Origin: Tritrichomonas musculus
Taxonomy: Eukaryota > Parabasalia > Tritrichomonadida > Tritrichomonadidae
DNA: 64,000 bases
Assembly: GCA_039105265.1 (NCBI GenBank)
Contig: JAPFFF010000002.1
Coordinates: 3,100,001 to 3,164,000, forward strand
Direction of reading: 5' to 3'
Position numbers and translations under genes: made by a program. Shown piece by piece: positions 19,654 to 29,078 of this stretch. The notes beneath the pieces are model-generated. The model did not search any database. It was not told the DNA's origin and was given only the letters and a program-made list of their open reading frames with translations. Numbering within the stretch: the stretch's first letter is position 1; the number at the start of each line of letters is the position of its first letter.

Positions 19654-20329
19654 TTTCACAAGTAGACCTTTCGACCGTGTGCCGTTTTTATGGTGTTCCG
19701 TTGTCAAACCGTAGTTTACACAGAACGGTTTAAAAGAAAAAAAAGCCATTACCATATTTATTTGGTTGGATTTTTAAAAAAAAAAAAATATGAAATTTGA
19801 AATTCGAACTTTGTCCCCTCTATTAAATAACAATTGAACTATAAAAAATTCAAACGTAAAAATTAAATTTATATATATAAAGTTAAGAAGTGATTCTTCA
19901 ACTTTAATGTATTTTTTACTTCTTCTGTTGAATCTATTTCAAAAATACAAAAATTCATCATAAAATAAATAATACCTCTAATTAAGAGCCGTTTCTAGAA
20001 GACTTAACAAAATATATTTTTTATCAAAAAAAAAAAAAGCTAATGTGATAATCGAACATTAAAACTTATTCAATTAAAAATGAATACAACTAATTCTATT
20101 ACGATAGATTTTTTTTTTTTCAAAAAAAATTTAGTTATATTTAAATGTTAACAAAAAGTTTAATAAGATTGAATATATTGATAACCATTTAATCAAACAA
20201 AAAGTTTTGCCGTGCGGATAATTCCGTTTTTTGTCTTCAGTGTACCGTTTTACTTTTTTTCAAATAAACTATTCAAAAAAAGGTGAAGTTACCGTAATTT
20301 ATATAACCGCCGAAGGTCTATTTCACAAG
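19654..20329. mobile_element. 658-bp MULE-like element nested in the larger transposon, 9-bp target duplication
   Basis: The insertion is exact. TTTCACAAG occurs at 19654-19662 and again at 20321-20329. Between them the element 19663-20320 starts TAGACCTTTCG and ends CGAAGGTCTA (inverted: TAGACCTTCGG). Removing it and one TTTCACAAG gives TTTTCACAAGGTTCGTTCG, which matches the intact right arm of the host transposon. A 9-bp duplication is typical of Mutator-like elements, a group known in trichomonads. The inverted ends are short, and the interior codes for nothing, so it is non-autonomous. A truncated relative lies at 927-1058. Confidence 0.85.
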
Positions 20330-20423
20330 GTTCGTTCGATTTTGAACCTTTCGAAAAAAGTAAAAATATAAGATTCTCTGGTATTTTTATTATTTATTTT
20401 ATATATTATTTTAAGCTTGTAAA

Positions 20424-21222
20424 TTTGGTGAAATAAACGTTTTTTGGGTTTTAAAAATCACCAAATGTAACCATATTATTGTCAAATAAATTTTATTAAT
20501 ATTTATTATTGTCATAAACCATTGAATTATTTGAAAGAGGAATTAAATGAGTTTTATCAAAAGTCATATTAATAATCGATAAGATTTTCTCAGTAAAAAA
20601 ATGTTATTTTTTGAATATTACAAAATAATTGTATGATTTGTATAATATATCATATAAAATAATAATAAAAAGCTCATTTATATTGACGATGAAAAGCCAA
20701 ATAACCGATTTCACCAAAAGCCCAGGTCTTGGGCTTTTGGCGACAGCATTCAATTTTGAATAGTTTACATATATTTTGGAGATCACCAAAACGGTTTTTT
20801 TGGCGATGGTGATTTGTAAAGCTTTCAAAATATCATTTATAAAATAAATAAAAAAAAATAAGATATAAATATATAAAAAAATCAATAATAGCATTTTTTC
20901 AATTGAAAATAATTTTTTTTTCATTTATATTTTAAATATATACCGATATAAAATGTATTTAAAATATTAATAGTATTTATATTTTTATGAATATATATAG
21001 CCGAATAATAAATAATGCATTGAAATATTAATAGTATTTATATTTTTATGAATATATATAGCCGAGTAATTAAATAAATTCATTGAATTTATTGAATGTT
21101 GATTCGTAAATTGAATTATTATTTAATCAAATATCATTTAATCATTTTATTTAATAATTCATAAGAAATAACTTTTTAAAAGATTTATTAAAATCGCCAA
21201 AAGACCAGAAAGAATCACCAAG
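20424..21222. repeat. ATCRCCAAA motif cluster with hairpins in the transposon core
   Basis: The motif TTC/ATC-A/G-CCAAA appears about eight times in both directions: near 20424, 20457, 20709, 20733, 20784, 20800, 21193 and 21213. Two copies form hairpins, CCAAAAGCCCA / TGGGCTTTTGG near 20716-20742 and ATCACCAAAA / TTTTTTGGCGAT near 20784-20810. Subterminal motif clusters of this kind often bind transposase. Confidence 0.55.
20962..21072. repeat. 61-bp direct duplication inside the transposon
   Basis: AAATATTAATAGTATTTATA and the following bases through ATATATAGCCGA at 20962-21005 recur with the same sequence from 21023, an offset of 61 bases. One base differs just after the shared block. It is a simple two-copy tandem duplication. 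Confidence 0.8.
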
Positions 21223-21683
21223 ACCAGGTCTTTTTTTTTACATTTGGGTATATTTTACAAGCTTAATTATTTATTTATAAAACATTATTTTTGACCAACA
21301 TTGATCAAAAATAGAGATATTTTTAATTCAAATTTCACAAATTTTTTGTTTGAAATTTCGTTTCAAAAAAATCGAACGAACCTTGTGAAAATTCAAAAGT
21401 GATATTTCCACTGCTTATAGATATTTTAAAAAACTGAGTAATAATTTATATTTAGTATTAAGTATAAACGATATTTATTTATTTTTTTAATAAATCCATT
21501 AGATATTTTATTTTTCATTCAATTTTCTGCCAAAATCCTATCGTTGTATCCCCTATTTTTTATGCCATTCAAACAAATTTTGTCAAAAGGGAGGAAAATT
21601 CATTGAAAAAAAAATTTGCAATTTCAAATCTCCCTTTGGCAAAAATTATTATTTTCTCGTGCTTTTCTGGCTTAAATAAAAAA

Positions 21684-23435
21684 ATGAATATAGTACTAAA
21701 AGATGGAATTTGTTTTGAATTAAATGATAGAAATTGCACCGCAAAAGTTTCTGAATCTCCAAATGCGAGAGGCGACATTTTCATTCCTTCTTCAATTAAT
21801 TATAAAACACAAGATTTTGTTGTTATATCAATTAAAGAAAAATCATTTATGAACAACAATCAAATCAAATCAATTAATTTTCAATTTGATTCTCGACTTC
21901 AAACAATTGAAAAAAACGCGTTTGCTTTTTCATCGCTCGAAAGTCTTTCAATTCCATCAAAAGTCAAAGAACTCAACTATGGGTGGTGCAGAGGAACCTC
22001 AAAATTGATTCATATTTCGATCTCTCCAAATAATCATTTTTTTTCTTATTTGAATAATTCATTGATTATCGGCAAATCAAAATTGAATGAAACCGATTTT
22101 TATGATTCAATTTATTTTGTACGTCGTGATATTAATCAAGTAATTATTCCTTCGTTCATCAAGTATATAAAACCTTTCTCTTTCCATCAATGCAATTCAC
22201 TTCACAAAATTTTGTTTCCAACTGATTCACCAATTGAATCAATTGAAAAATTTGCATTCAACTATTCATCAATTGAGTATGTTTCAATTCCTCCTAATGT
22301 CAAAAAAATTGGCGGTTACTCATTTTGCTATTGTGAAAAATTAGCAAAAGTTGATTTCACAATAAATTCAGAGCTCACTTCACTTGGCAAATATTCTTTT
22401 TCTAATTCTTCAATTAAAAGCATATCTATTCCAAATAAAATCAAAAGAATTGGTCAATATTCTTTTTATCATTGCGAAAAATTAAAGAACGTTTATTTTT
22501 CAAAGGGCTCAGAATTCCTTTCAAAAATTGAGAGAGGTTTGTTTTCATTTTCATCAATTGAGTATATTAAAATTCCAAGTAGTGTCGTTGAAATTGGTGA
22601 GTTTTCTTTTTATTCTTGCCATAATTTGAGAACAATTGAATTCAATAAGAATTCAAATTTGAATTCGATTGGAAAAGAAGCGTTTTCTAATTCATCAATT
22701 GAATTCATTTCTATTCCAATTCATGTTAAAAAAATTCCTGAGTGTTGTTTTAGGAATTGCAAAAAATTAAAAACCATTATTTTTTCAATTAATTCAGAGC
22801 TTCTCTCAATTGAAGAAGAAGCTTTTTCAAACTCCTCTATTGAAAAAGTTTTCATTCCTTCCCATGTCAAAAAAATGGGTAAAAATTGTTTCTCATATTG
22901 TGATCGTTTAAAAACTGTTGAATTTTCAAATGATTCTGAACTCGAATATATAAGCGAGCGTGCTTTCTATCGTTCATCAATTCAAATGATTTCAATACCA
23001 AAATATGTGATGAAAATTGAAGATTTTGCTTTTTCTTTCTGTGATTGTCTGAAAGTAGTTGAATTTTATCCAAATGTAGATATTAGCGTATTCAGCAGAA
23101 ATGCTTTTACTTATTCATTTCTTGATAAGATTATTGGTCGATCAATTAAAACTAATAATTTGAAAATGATCGGTAATAATGCTGTTGTTGAAATTTACAA
23201 TGATGAATCAAATTATGAAGAATTTTTTGAAAATCCAGATGATTTGTATCATGATTATAACAAATGTAATATTGTTCTAAGTGAAACATGTGATTTTCAA
23301 TGCATTTCAAATTGTGCCAACCTTCTTTTAATTAATGAATCAAGGAGCATTCACAAAGAACAAAAATTATTCTTTTTGAAATCTTCATATAAAGATAAAG
23401 ATCAATTAAACATGAGATATAAAAATGATTTTTAA
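21684..23435 (+). CDS. BspA-like leucine-rich repeat protein
   Basis: 583 residues. From residue 30 to about 480 it consists of about 14 LRR_5-type units of roughly 23 residues, each of the form SSIEYVSIPPNVKKIGGYSF CYCEKLAKVDF, with a Cys or His-Cys pair at the turn. This is the Treponema pallidum/BspA-like LRR type that is greatly expanded in trichomonads, where members are thought to bind host or bacterial surfaces. Residues 490-583 form a non-repeat tail (LSETCDFQCISNCANLLLIN). There is no signal peptide or C-terminal membrane anchor, as in many family members, so secretion is not shown. The start is the first ATG; the open frame upstream (TTG at 21603) belongs to the gap next to the transposon end. 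Confidence 0.88.
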   Translation: MNIVLKDGICFELNDRNCTAKVSESPNARGDIFIPSSINYKTQDFVVISIKEKSFMNNNQIKSINFQFDSRLQTIEKNAFAFSSLESLSIPSKVKELNYGWCRGTSKLIHISISPNNHFFSYLNNSLIIGKSKLNETDFYDSIYFVRRDINQVIIPSFIKYIKPFSFHQCNSLHKILFPTDSPIESIEKFAFNYSSIEYVSIPPNVKKIGGYSFCYCEKLAKVDFTINSELTSLGKYSFSNSSIKSISIPNKIKRIGQYSFYHCEKLKNVYFSKGSEFLSKIERGLFSFSSIEYIKIPSSVVEIGEFSFYSCHNLRTIEFNKNSNLNSIGKEAFSNSSIEFISIPIHVKKIPECCFRNCKKLKTIIFSINSELLSIEEEAFSNSSIEKVFIPSHVKKMGKNCFSYCDRLKTVEFSNDSELEYISERAFYRSSIQMISIPKYVMKIEDFAFSFCDCLKVVEFYPNVDISVFSRNAFTYSFLDKIIGRSIKTNNLKMIGNNAVVEIYNDESNYEEFFENPDDLYHDYNKCNIVLSETCDFQCISNCANLLLINESRSIHKEQKLFFLKSSYKDKDQLNMRYKNDF

Positions 23436-24139
23436 ACTATAGAAAAGCCCATTATATTATTATTATTATTGTTAAATAAATAAAATTGCTATTGTCATTT
23501 ACCAATTTTTTTATGATATTTGGGAATACTTTTTATCAATACAAATTCATTAAATTTTGATTTCAAAAAGACAAAACCCATTGTATTTTACATCATAAGC
23601 ATTTCTTAAATTTATTCTTATATATTATTTTCCAGAATTTCTCTTTCTTTGGCAGGATGAGGCTAATGATATAGTATTCTAAACTTTTTCTGAAAAGAAG
23701 TGAAAGGAAAAAAAAAAAATTGCAGGTTGATTTACATCATATAAAAAATAATCCTTATCTGAAATTATCTCTGTCTTCAAATCATCCACATCTGTGAATA
23801 TTTTTTAATTCAAAGAGTCCTCGATATTCTCAATAAATTATTGTTCTTCTCTTTTTTCAGTATGATTTATATAATGATCTTCTCCTTCGTTTCAAAGGAT
23901 AGCGAGAAAACTTTATGGAGGTTGCATATTTGATTTTATATTTCATATCCTTATTTAATTTATATATAATTATTGATATTGTAATTATATAATTTATTGA
24001 AATTAATGAAGAATCAAAAATCATTAAAAAATACTATTATCAGTTATTATCTAAAATAAAGCAATATAATTAGAATGAATAATTATCAAACTGAAAATTT
24101 TATGAATAATAAATTAAGTAATTATCTAAAAACAATTAC
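23436..24139. other. intergenic, nothing recognised
   Basis: AT-rich sequence between two converging genes. ATTATTATTATT runs and A-runs only. I see no repeat copy, tRNA or coding remnant. Confidence 0.5.
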
Positions 24140-25063
24140 TTATTTATCATTAATTTGGAGTTTTAGAACATCAGGTCTTGAGTAATGACCGCATACATCG
24201 AATTCCATTCGACTTGCCGGAACTTTCTGCATGTCAAGGTCTGCGTAAATGATAGATTCTTTATCCCATACAGGATCTGTTACATAATGACCATAGGGAT
24301 CAACTATACAGCTTCCTCCTCGGCAAACAATTTCGGGTAATTTTGAAATCTCATCTTGACAGATGAGTTCTTTGGGGTACATGTCACGTGTAAAGAACAT
24401 ATCGCAGTTAATAAAATAGCAGTGTCCTTCGATTGCTATGTGTCGAATTGTATGCTGCCATTCATCATTATCATTTGTATTTGGAGAAATATAAATCGTT
24501 ATTCCCTTTTCATATAGAGCCACACGGGCAAGAGGCATATAACTCTCCCAACAAATAAGGCTACCAATTGATCCCCATGGGGAATGAGCGATGGGGAAAT
24601 AGTGCTTGTCTGCGTCTCCCCAAACAACTCGTTCAGATCCAGTAGGCTTTAATTTACGATGAATTGCTAATATTTCGCCTGTTGGGCCGAATATAAGATT
24701 AGTATTATAAAGAGTTGCATTATTTTCGCCCCGTTCTGATACGCCTATGCTTACAAATGCACCAACTTTTTTTGCTGCTTCAGATAAAATATTAGTTTCC
24801 GGACCAGGTACGTCTATTGAATTATCATAATATAATTTCCAGTCTGTTCGGCCTGATTCTTTTCTACTACCTACAGTAAAGCCAAATGTAAGTCCATAAG
24901 GATAACAAGGAATAAAAAGTTCAGGAAAAACAATAAGTTCAGCTCCATTTTTCCCAGCTTCTGATATAAGTTTTTCTGCTTTATCAGTGCATGAAGCTTT
25001 ATCAAACATGACAGGAGCCGCTTGAATAACTGCTATTTTGCATGCATTTTTTTTTATATCCAT
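24140..25063 (-). CDS. nitrilase (aliphatic/aromatic nitrilase type)
   Basis: 307 residues, complete. The carbon-nitrogen hydrolase catalytic triad is intact: E48 in FPELFIPCYPYG, K137 in HRKLKPTGSERVVWG, and C171 in SLICWESYMPLAR. The sequences around Glu (PELFIPCYPYG) and Cys (CWESYMPLAR) are those of true nitrilases (branch 1), which convert nitriles to carboxylic acids and ammonia, and not of amidases or Nit/Fhit proteins. No targeting signal is seen, so it is cytosolic. Nitrilases of this branch are mainly bacterial and plant. In an anaerobic protist, acquisition from bacteria is likely but not provable here; base composition is already like that of neighbouring genes. It could serve nitrogen scavenging or cyanide/nitrile detoxification (inference). 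Confidence 0.93.
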   Translation of the reverse strand: MDIKKNACKIAVIQAAPVMFDKASCTDKAEKLISEAGKNGAELIVFPELFIPCYPYGLTFGFTVGSRKESGRTDWKLYYDNSIDVPGPETNILSEAAKKVGAFVSIGVSERGENNATLYNTNLIFGPTGEILAIHRKLKPTGSERVVWGDADKHYFPIAHSPWGSIGSLICWESYMPLARVALYEKGITIYISPNTNDNDEWQHTIRHIAIEGHCYFINCDMFFTRDMYPKELICQDEISKLPEIVCRGGSCIVDPYGHYVTDPVWDKESIIYADLDMQKVPASRMEFDVCGHYSRPDVLKLQINDK

Positions 25064-25242
25064 TAATATTCTATTTCATTTGTTTATTCAAAAAGTTGAA
25101 TTTTTTGAGTTAAAGAAGAACTTTTTCTGAATGTTAATTTTGAATATCAAAATTATAAACAATTGACTTCTTTCATTTTTTTAAGAAAAAAAATAAGCAT
25201 AATATCTCGCTTGAATAAATTGTTTATATATAAAAGATTTGT

Positions 25243-26196
25243 TTATTTTTCGGATTCATCAAAAACAGCATTGTATGGATTATGGATTTGATCGTAGCCA
25301 TCATTAAAAGTTTTTTGCTTATAAGGATTAGGATACTGTTGTAATTTTGGATAATAAACAGAAATCTGTTGATCAGTCATAAGATCCGAATCAGCAAAAG
25401 GTTCGTTTTCAGACTTTTTGTTATTAACATTCATTTGTGTTTCAGGAACTGCCATTTGTTGAAGATGACTTTCATTATTCTGATACATTGACTGTGAATG
25501 ATTGTAATGTTGATTTTGCTGGTTTAAATTCATTTGATATATATTTGCATTCTGATACGTTTGATAGTCAACTGGTTGTTGTGCTTTTGGAACAAACTGA
25601 GGATAGCAAGGATAACCCTGATTCTGTTGATAAGTTTCGTAATGTGGAGGCGTGTTTGGGTTGTGATTTGTTTGTGATACATAATTTGGTGGTGGTGAAA
25701 TGACATATATAACTGGTGGATTCACAACAATTTCTGAATTTTCACATAATGTTGGTCTTTGCCATGAAGGAACAACTTTTAATGTTGCAAATGGAGCCAT
25801 AAATGGCTGAACATTCCTACTGTCAACATGAACATCAAGTAAGATCATTGTATCACAAACGCCTCTTGCTTTCTTTGAGATTGGAAACCATTCTCTAACA
25901 ACATGATTCGTAGGAAACCAATCAAGTGGTAAAACAACTCTTCCAAGAAGATCATCACTAATCAACATTCTATGTCTTTTGAAATCCATATGAATGAAAT
26001 TATTCTTTTGAATTCCAATATTTAAAGAAATTGGTTTTTCGCATATTTGCACATTTCCCTTTTTATTTGTTGTTATTTTCATTTTGATTATTTTGTTTGG
26101 ATTATCATTTGTATGAGTAAGAAAATGCAAATAATTAATGGCTGACTTTTTCTCTTGTGTCATAAGCTCAACAATTCTAATATTCAGAACAGGCAT
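25243..26196 (-). CDS. C2-like protein with Q/N/P-rich tail
   Basis: 317 residues. Residues 1-130 look like a divergent C2 domain: it opens MPVLNIRIVEL, later has LLGRVVLPLDWFPTNHVVRE WFPI, the strand 7-8 pattern of C2 folds, but the acidic Ca2+ ligands are not evident, so binding may be Ca2+-independent. Residues 165-317 are Gln/Asn/Pro/Tyr-rich (YETYQQNQGYPCYPQ, NLNQQNQHYNHSQ), prion-like in composition. The layout (N-terminal C2, low-complexity tail) matches the protein at 1749-2504, although the tails differ. Probable peripheral membrane protein with self-associating tail. It lies 180 bases upstream of the nitrilase on the same strand. Confidence 0.7.
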   Translation of the reverse strand: MPVLNIRIVELMTQEKKSAINYLHFLTHTNDNPNKIIKMKITTNKKGNVQICEKPISLNIGIQKNNFIHMDFKRHRMLISDDLLGRVVLPLDWFPTNHVVREWFPISKKARGVCDTMILLDVHVDSRNVQPFMAPFATLKVVPSWQRPTLCENSEIVVNPPVIYVISPPPNYVSQTNHNPNTPPHYETYQQNQGYPCYPQFVPKAQQPVDYQTYQNANIYQMNLNQQNQHYNHSQSMYQNNESHLQQMAVPETQMNVNNKKSENEPFADSDLMTDQQISVYYPKLQQYPNPYKQKTFNDGYDQIHNPYNAVFDESEK

Positions 26197-27502
26197 CAGT
26201 TATTTTATATAAATAAAGAAATGAGTTAAAAAAAGTATTTTATTTATCAATTGAAAAATTTGTTTTCAATATTTTCAATGAGTATTCAAATTTGAAATGC
26301 AGAATTACCGAAATTCAATTTTCAATTGAAATGAATCAACTATGATTAATTCAAGATCACCGAATATTTTTTTATTTTAAAATTCTATTGAAAATGTATG
26401 GCTTAGAGTATGTAAATAAAAAATGATTGTTTTATTTATTTACTACTTTTCATTTAGAATAATAATCTTTGATTATTAATAATCAAATGCTCAAAGAAAA
26501 TAATTGATTGTAAAAGTATAAATGATTTATTTCAGAATTTGTCTTAAAAAACAATTGATTCTACAAAGCATCTTTTTGTCTAATTTCTCTATCATGTTTT
26601 TATTCAAAATTGATGATAAAAAAGTTTTGGTTATGCACTTGATGAAAACACCAATGGTTAATAAAATAGATGTTTGCATATATTGATTTGGTAGTTTTTA
26701 ATTTCATTTTCATGTATTATGTAATAAATATATTGATAATATTTTTTGGGTTAAGATTGTATTATTCATTGGACTTTGCATTTTTCATTATTTTTTTAAT
26801 TCATATGAAAGTATCATATGATAAGCATGCTTTTAAAAAATCTATTTTGTTCTTTATGATTCAATCAACTATTTTTTCCATATTTTATGATTGAAGTAAT
26901 TGATGATGAGCATATCTCAAATGATATTCTGTAATATCAATCTTTAGTGTTTCTCATATATATCGATGGCAAATATCAATTCCAACATGTTTCAACTCAC
27001 TTTACTGAATATTTTTCACCAATTATTTAAATTGATTGTGAAATTTGTCTTTTAAAAATATGAAAGCAAAGAGTGCACAAACATAAGTGAAAACATTTTC
27101 ATTTACAGTGCAAAATAGGAAATATTTCATTAACCTCTGAAGTGCACATATTTTTTTTTTTTTTTTTTTTTTTGAATCCGTAATGTTTAAATATTGAAAT
27201 TTGTATAATTTTTTTCGAAAAAAAATTATACAACACAAATCCGTAATGTTTAAACGTAGAAACAGGAAGAACTGAGATTTGAGAGAAATACGTGTAATTT
27301 CTGAAGAAGGAAAAATAAAATTTAAAAATTGAATGCAAAAAGTTATATGTAACATTGAAATTGTGGTCTGATTTATCTAATCCAGTTTAAAAATTTTACA
27401 TGTGTATTTTGATGAACATTATCTAAAATAAATGTTTCATATTTTAAGCAGATTATGTAAAAATAAGAAAATAGAATATTTATTAATTACAAGTTTTAAT
27501 TT
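26197..27502. other. intergenic with a foldback near 27200
   Basis: About 1.3 kb without a supported gene. AATCCGTAATGTTTAAA occurs twice, near 27175 and 27238. Between the copies lies an almost perfect inverted repeat TTGTATAATTTTTTTCG / CGAAAAAAAATTATACAA. A run of T lies at 27151-27173. The hydrophobic 74-residue frame at 26670-26894 has the composition expected from AT-rich DNA. Confidence 0.5.
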
Positions 27503-28474
27503 TTAACTAATGGCAACAATTGCTAATGAAGCAATTCCACATTTGTTACGTTTATTTCGAATCATTCGAACATAACCTTCTTCACCCCAATCAGATCCCC
27601 ATGAATTTTTCACTATCCAATAATCGATTCCATTTTCAACACCATACCCAACTGCTGCTACTGCGTGGTTGATTGCATACTCATTACAATCATTATCGTC
27701 TAAAATTCCACCTGAATAAGACATGAAAGGTGAGTTACCAGCAGATATACAAACTGATGCGACTCCATATAATGCAACCTTTTCTTTTAAATCGTTTTCA
27801 TCTTCTGAATTAATTGATATATATTCTGTTACTTTACCAACTGCTTTGTTAGCATCATAATTGCAATACCCAGGAACTGCTTTGTAAGGATAGTCACCTT
27901 CTGAATTGAATTGTCCTTGCTGTGATTTGAGAATGTCATCAAGTGCATTTTGCGGCCATCCTCCTTTACATCCAGAACATGAATGAGCGCAATCGATCAA
28001 ATTTTGTTCAGATAATGAAATAAGGTTTCCTGATTTGATTGCATATGCAGATTCAGAAGTAGCAATGGCTGAAAACGCCCAACAACCTCCACAATTTCCT
28101 TGATCTTTGATTCCTGTTACTGTATTATGATCTCTCCAGTCGTATGAATCAGGTATATCGGAATTAATATATTTAGATGGTTTATTCTTATGCAGTTTAG
28201 CATAGTTTTGAGGGATTACTAAACCAAGTAGTGATTTGTATTCAGATGGAGTGTAGCATGAAAATTTGTTAATTCCAACTCGAAACGTGTGCTCTTTGTT
28301 ACGGTTAAAACTTTGAATGTAGCGAAGGTTTGTAATAAATATTCCAAGGCGAAAATGATATTCGTCACCAATATAGAATTTTTGGTAAGTTCTCATCCAA
28401 TTTATAAATCGACGTTGATCATTAAGATCCAATGAAAGTCTTGAGGAAACAAAATTTAACAACAATAAAATCAT
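27503..28474 (-). CDS. papain-family (C1A, cathepsin L-like) cysteine protease precursor
   Basis: 323 residues, a complete prepro-enzyme. Residues 1-14 (MILLLLNFVSSRLS) are a short signal peptide. Residues 18-75 are the I29 inhibitory propeptide. The mature enzyme starts near residue 107 (IPDSYDWRD). All catalytic residues are present: Q125 and C131 in GIKDQGNCGGCWAFSA, H270 in AINHAVAAVGYG, and N290 in VKNSWGSDWGEEGY. The SGCKGGW motif for the S2 disulfide is present. Such proteases are secreted or lysosomal in trichomonads and act in nutrition and host damage. The start is the first ATG; the frame extends upstream only to a TTG, with no other ATG before an upstream stop. The size is normal for the family. 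Confidence 0.95.
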   Translation of the reverse strand: MILLLLNFVSSRLSLDLNDQRRFINWMRTYQKFYIGDEYHFRLGIFITNLRYIQSFNRNKEHTFRVGINKFSCYTPSEYKSLLGLVIPQNYAKLHKNKPSKYINSDIPDSYDWRDHNTVTGIKDQGNCGGCWAFSAIATSESAYAIKSGNLISLSEQNLIDCAHSCSGCKGGWPQNALDDILKSQQGQFNSEGDYPYKAVPGYCNYDANKAVGKVTEYISINSEDENDLKEKVALYGVASVCISAGNSPFMSYSGGILDDNDCNEYAINHAVAAVGYGVENGIDYWIVKNSWGSDWGEEGYVRMIRNKRNKCGIASLAIVAIS

Positions 28475-29078
28475 TTTCAATATCAATAGAAAAGATTTCA
28501 ACTTTTCTATTGTTGATTTTGCTGTTATATCTTGTTATAAAATTGGTATATTAGAATAATTATTTTGCTTTTTAATTATCTTCTCTTAAATAAATAATTT
28601 CTCAAAATTAAAATCATTTTTTTTGAAACATTAATTTTGAATGAAGTATATCTTATATGATATTGCTTTTTAAAGAGTAATTACATATAACAATTTTAAT
28701 TTTCATTACTATAAATGAAAAAAAACCTTTTTTATATATATTTTTAAAAAAGATTTATTGCATAAAAATTATTTTTTACAACTTCAGAAGATATTTAATT
28801 TATGCTTTAATGATTTGCTTTATCAGATATAATTTATAGAAATAATTTTTAAAATGAAAAGATAAAAATAAAATAAAAATAAAAAAATATTAATCACAAT
28901 TTTCTGATTGATCATTCAAAAATCCAAATGAAATAAAATTTTTATTTAAAAAGTTTAATATAACGTTTTGAATTAAATCGTTCAAGCATTTATGAATACA
29001 AATTATTCAATTTAAAACAAAATTTTTGATTCAAATTTTCTGAGGTATTGATATCCTTAATTTCATTTAAATTTATTA
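28475..29078. other. divergent promoter region
   Basis: About 600 bases between the protease (minus) and the Hsp40 gene (plus). Only the TCATT motif at 29063-29067 is notable. Confidence 0.5.
29063..29067 (+). promoter_or_regulatory. initiator-like motif TCATT
   Basis: TCAYW match; its A is 14 bases before the ATG of the Hsp40 gene, the same spacing as at 7064. Confidence 0.45.

Larger units (their letters stand above)
19491..21564. mobile_element. 2.06-kb non-autonomous inverted-repeat DNA transposon (hAT-like?) with its target duplication
   Basis: The element spans 19499-21556. Its ends are ATAGGGGTTGCAACGATAG (19499-19517) and, inverted, ATAGGGGATACAACGATAG (21538-21556), 17 of 19 bases alike. 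It is flanked by TTTTTATG at 19491-19498 and 21557-21564, an 8-bp target duplication, as in the hAT superfamily, whose termini also often begin TAGGG/CAGGG. The first extra A makes the assignment uncertain. A second inverted stretch inside (AGCAGTGGAAATATCACTTT at 19630 and inverted near 21395, then TTCACAAGGTTCGTTCGATT and TAAGCTTGTAAA) shows that the arms are several hundred bases long, interrupted on the left by another element. The centre carries ATCRCCAAA motifs in both orientations, possibly protein-binding sites. No transposase is encoded. Confidence 0.75.
19175..21683. other. gene-free region occupied by transposons
   Basis: Besides the two nested elements, nothing coding is supported. 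The 106-residue frame at 20604-20924 lies in the transposon core and has random composition. The right transposon end is 120 bases before the BspA-like start codon. Confidence 0.6.

Noticed and set aside
20604-20924. 106-residue open frame in the transposon
   Set aside because: Poly-Ile/Lys/Phe composition, no transposase motif; expected by chance in AT-rich DNA.
26670-26894. 74-residue hydrophobic open frame
   Set aside because: Composition equals that of translated AT-rich non-coding DNA; no promoter motif or conserved pattern.
27023-27355. Two overlapping frames with poly-Lys near 27150-27173
   Set aside because: They run through a long homopolymer and change with its length; no protein-like pattern.
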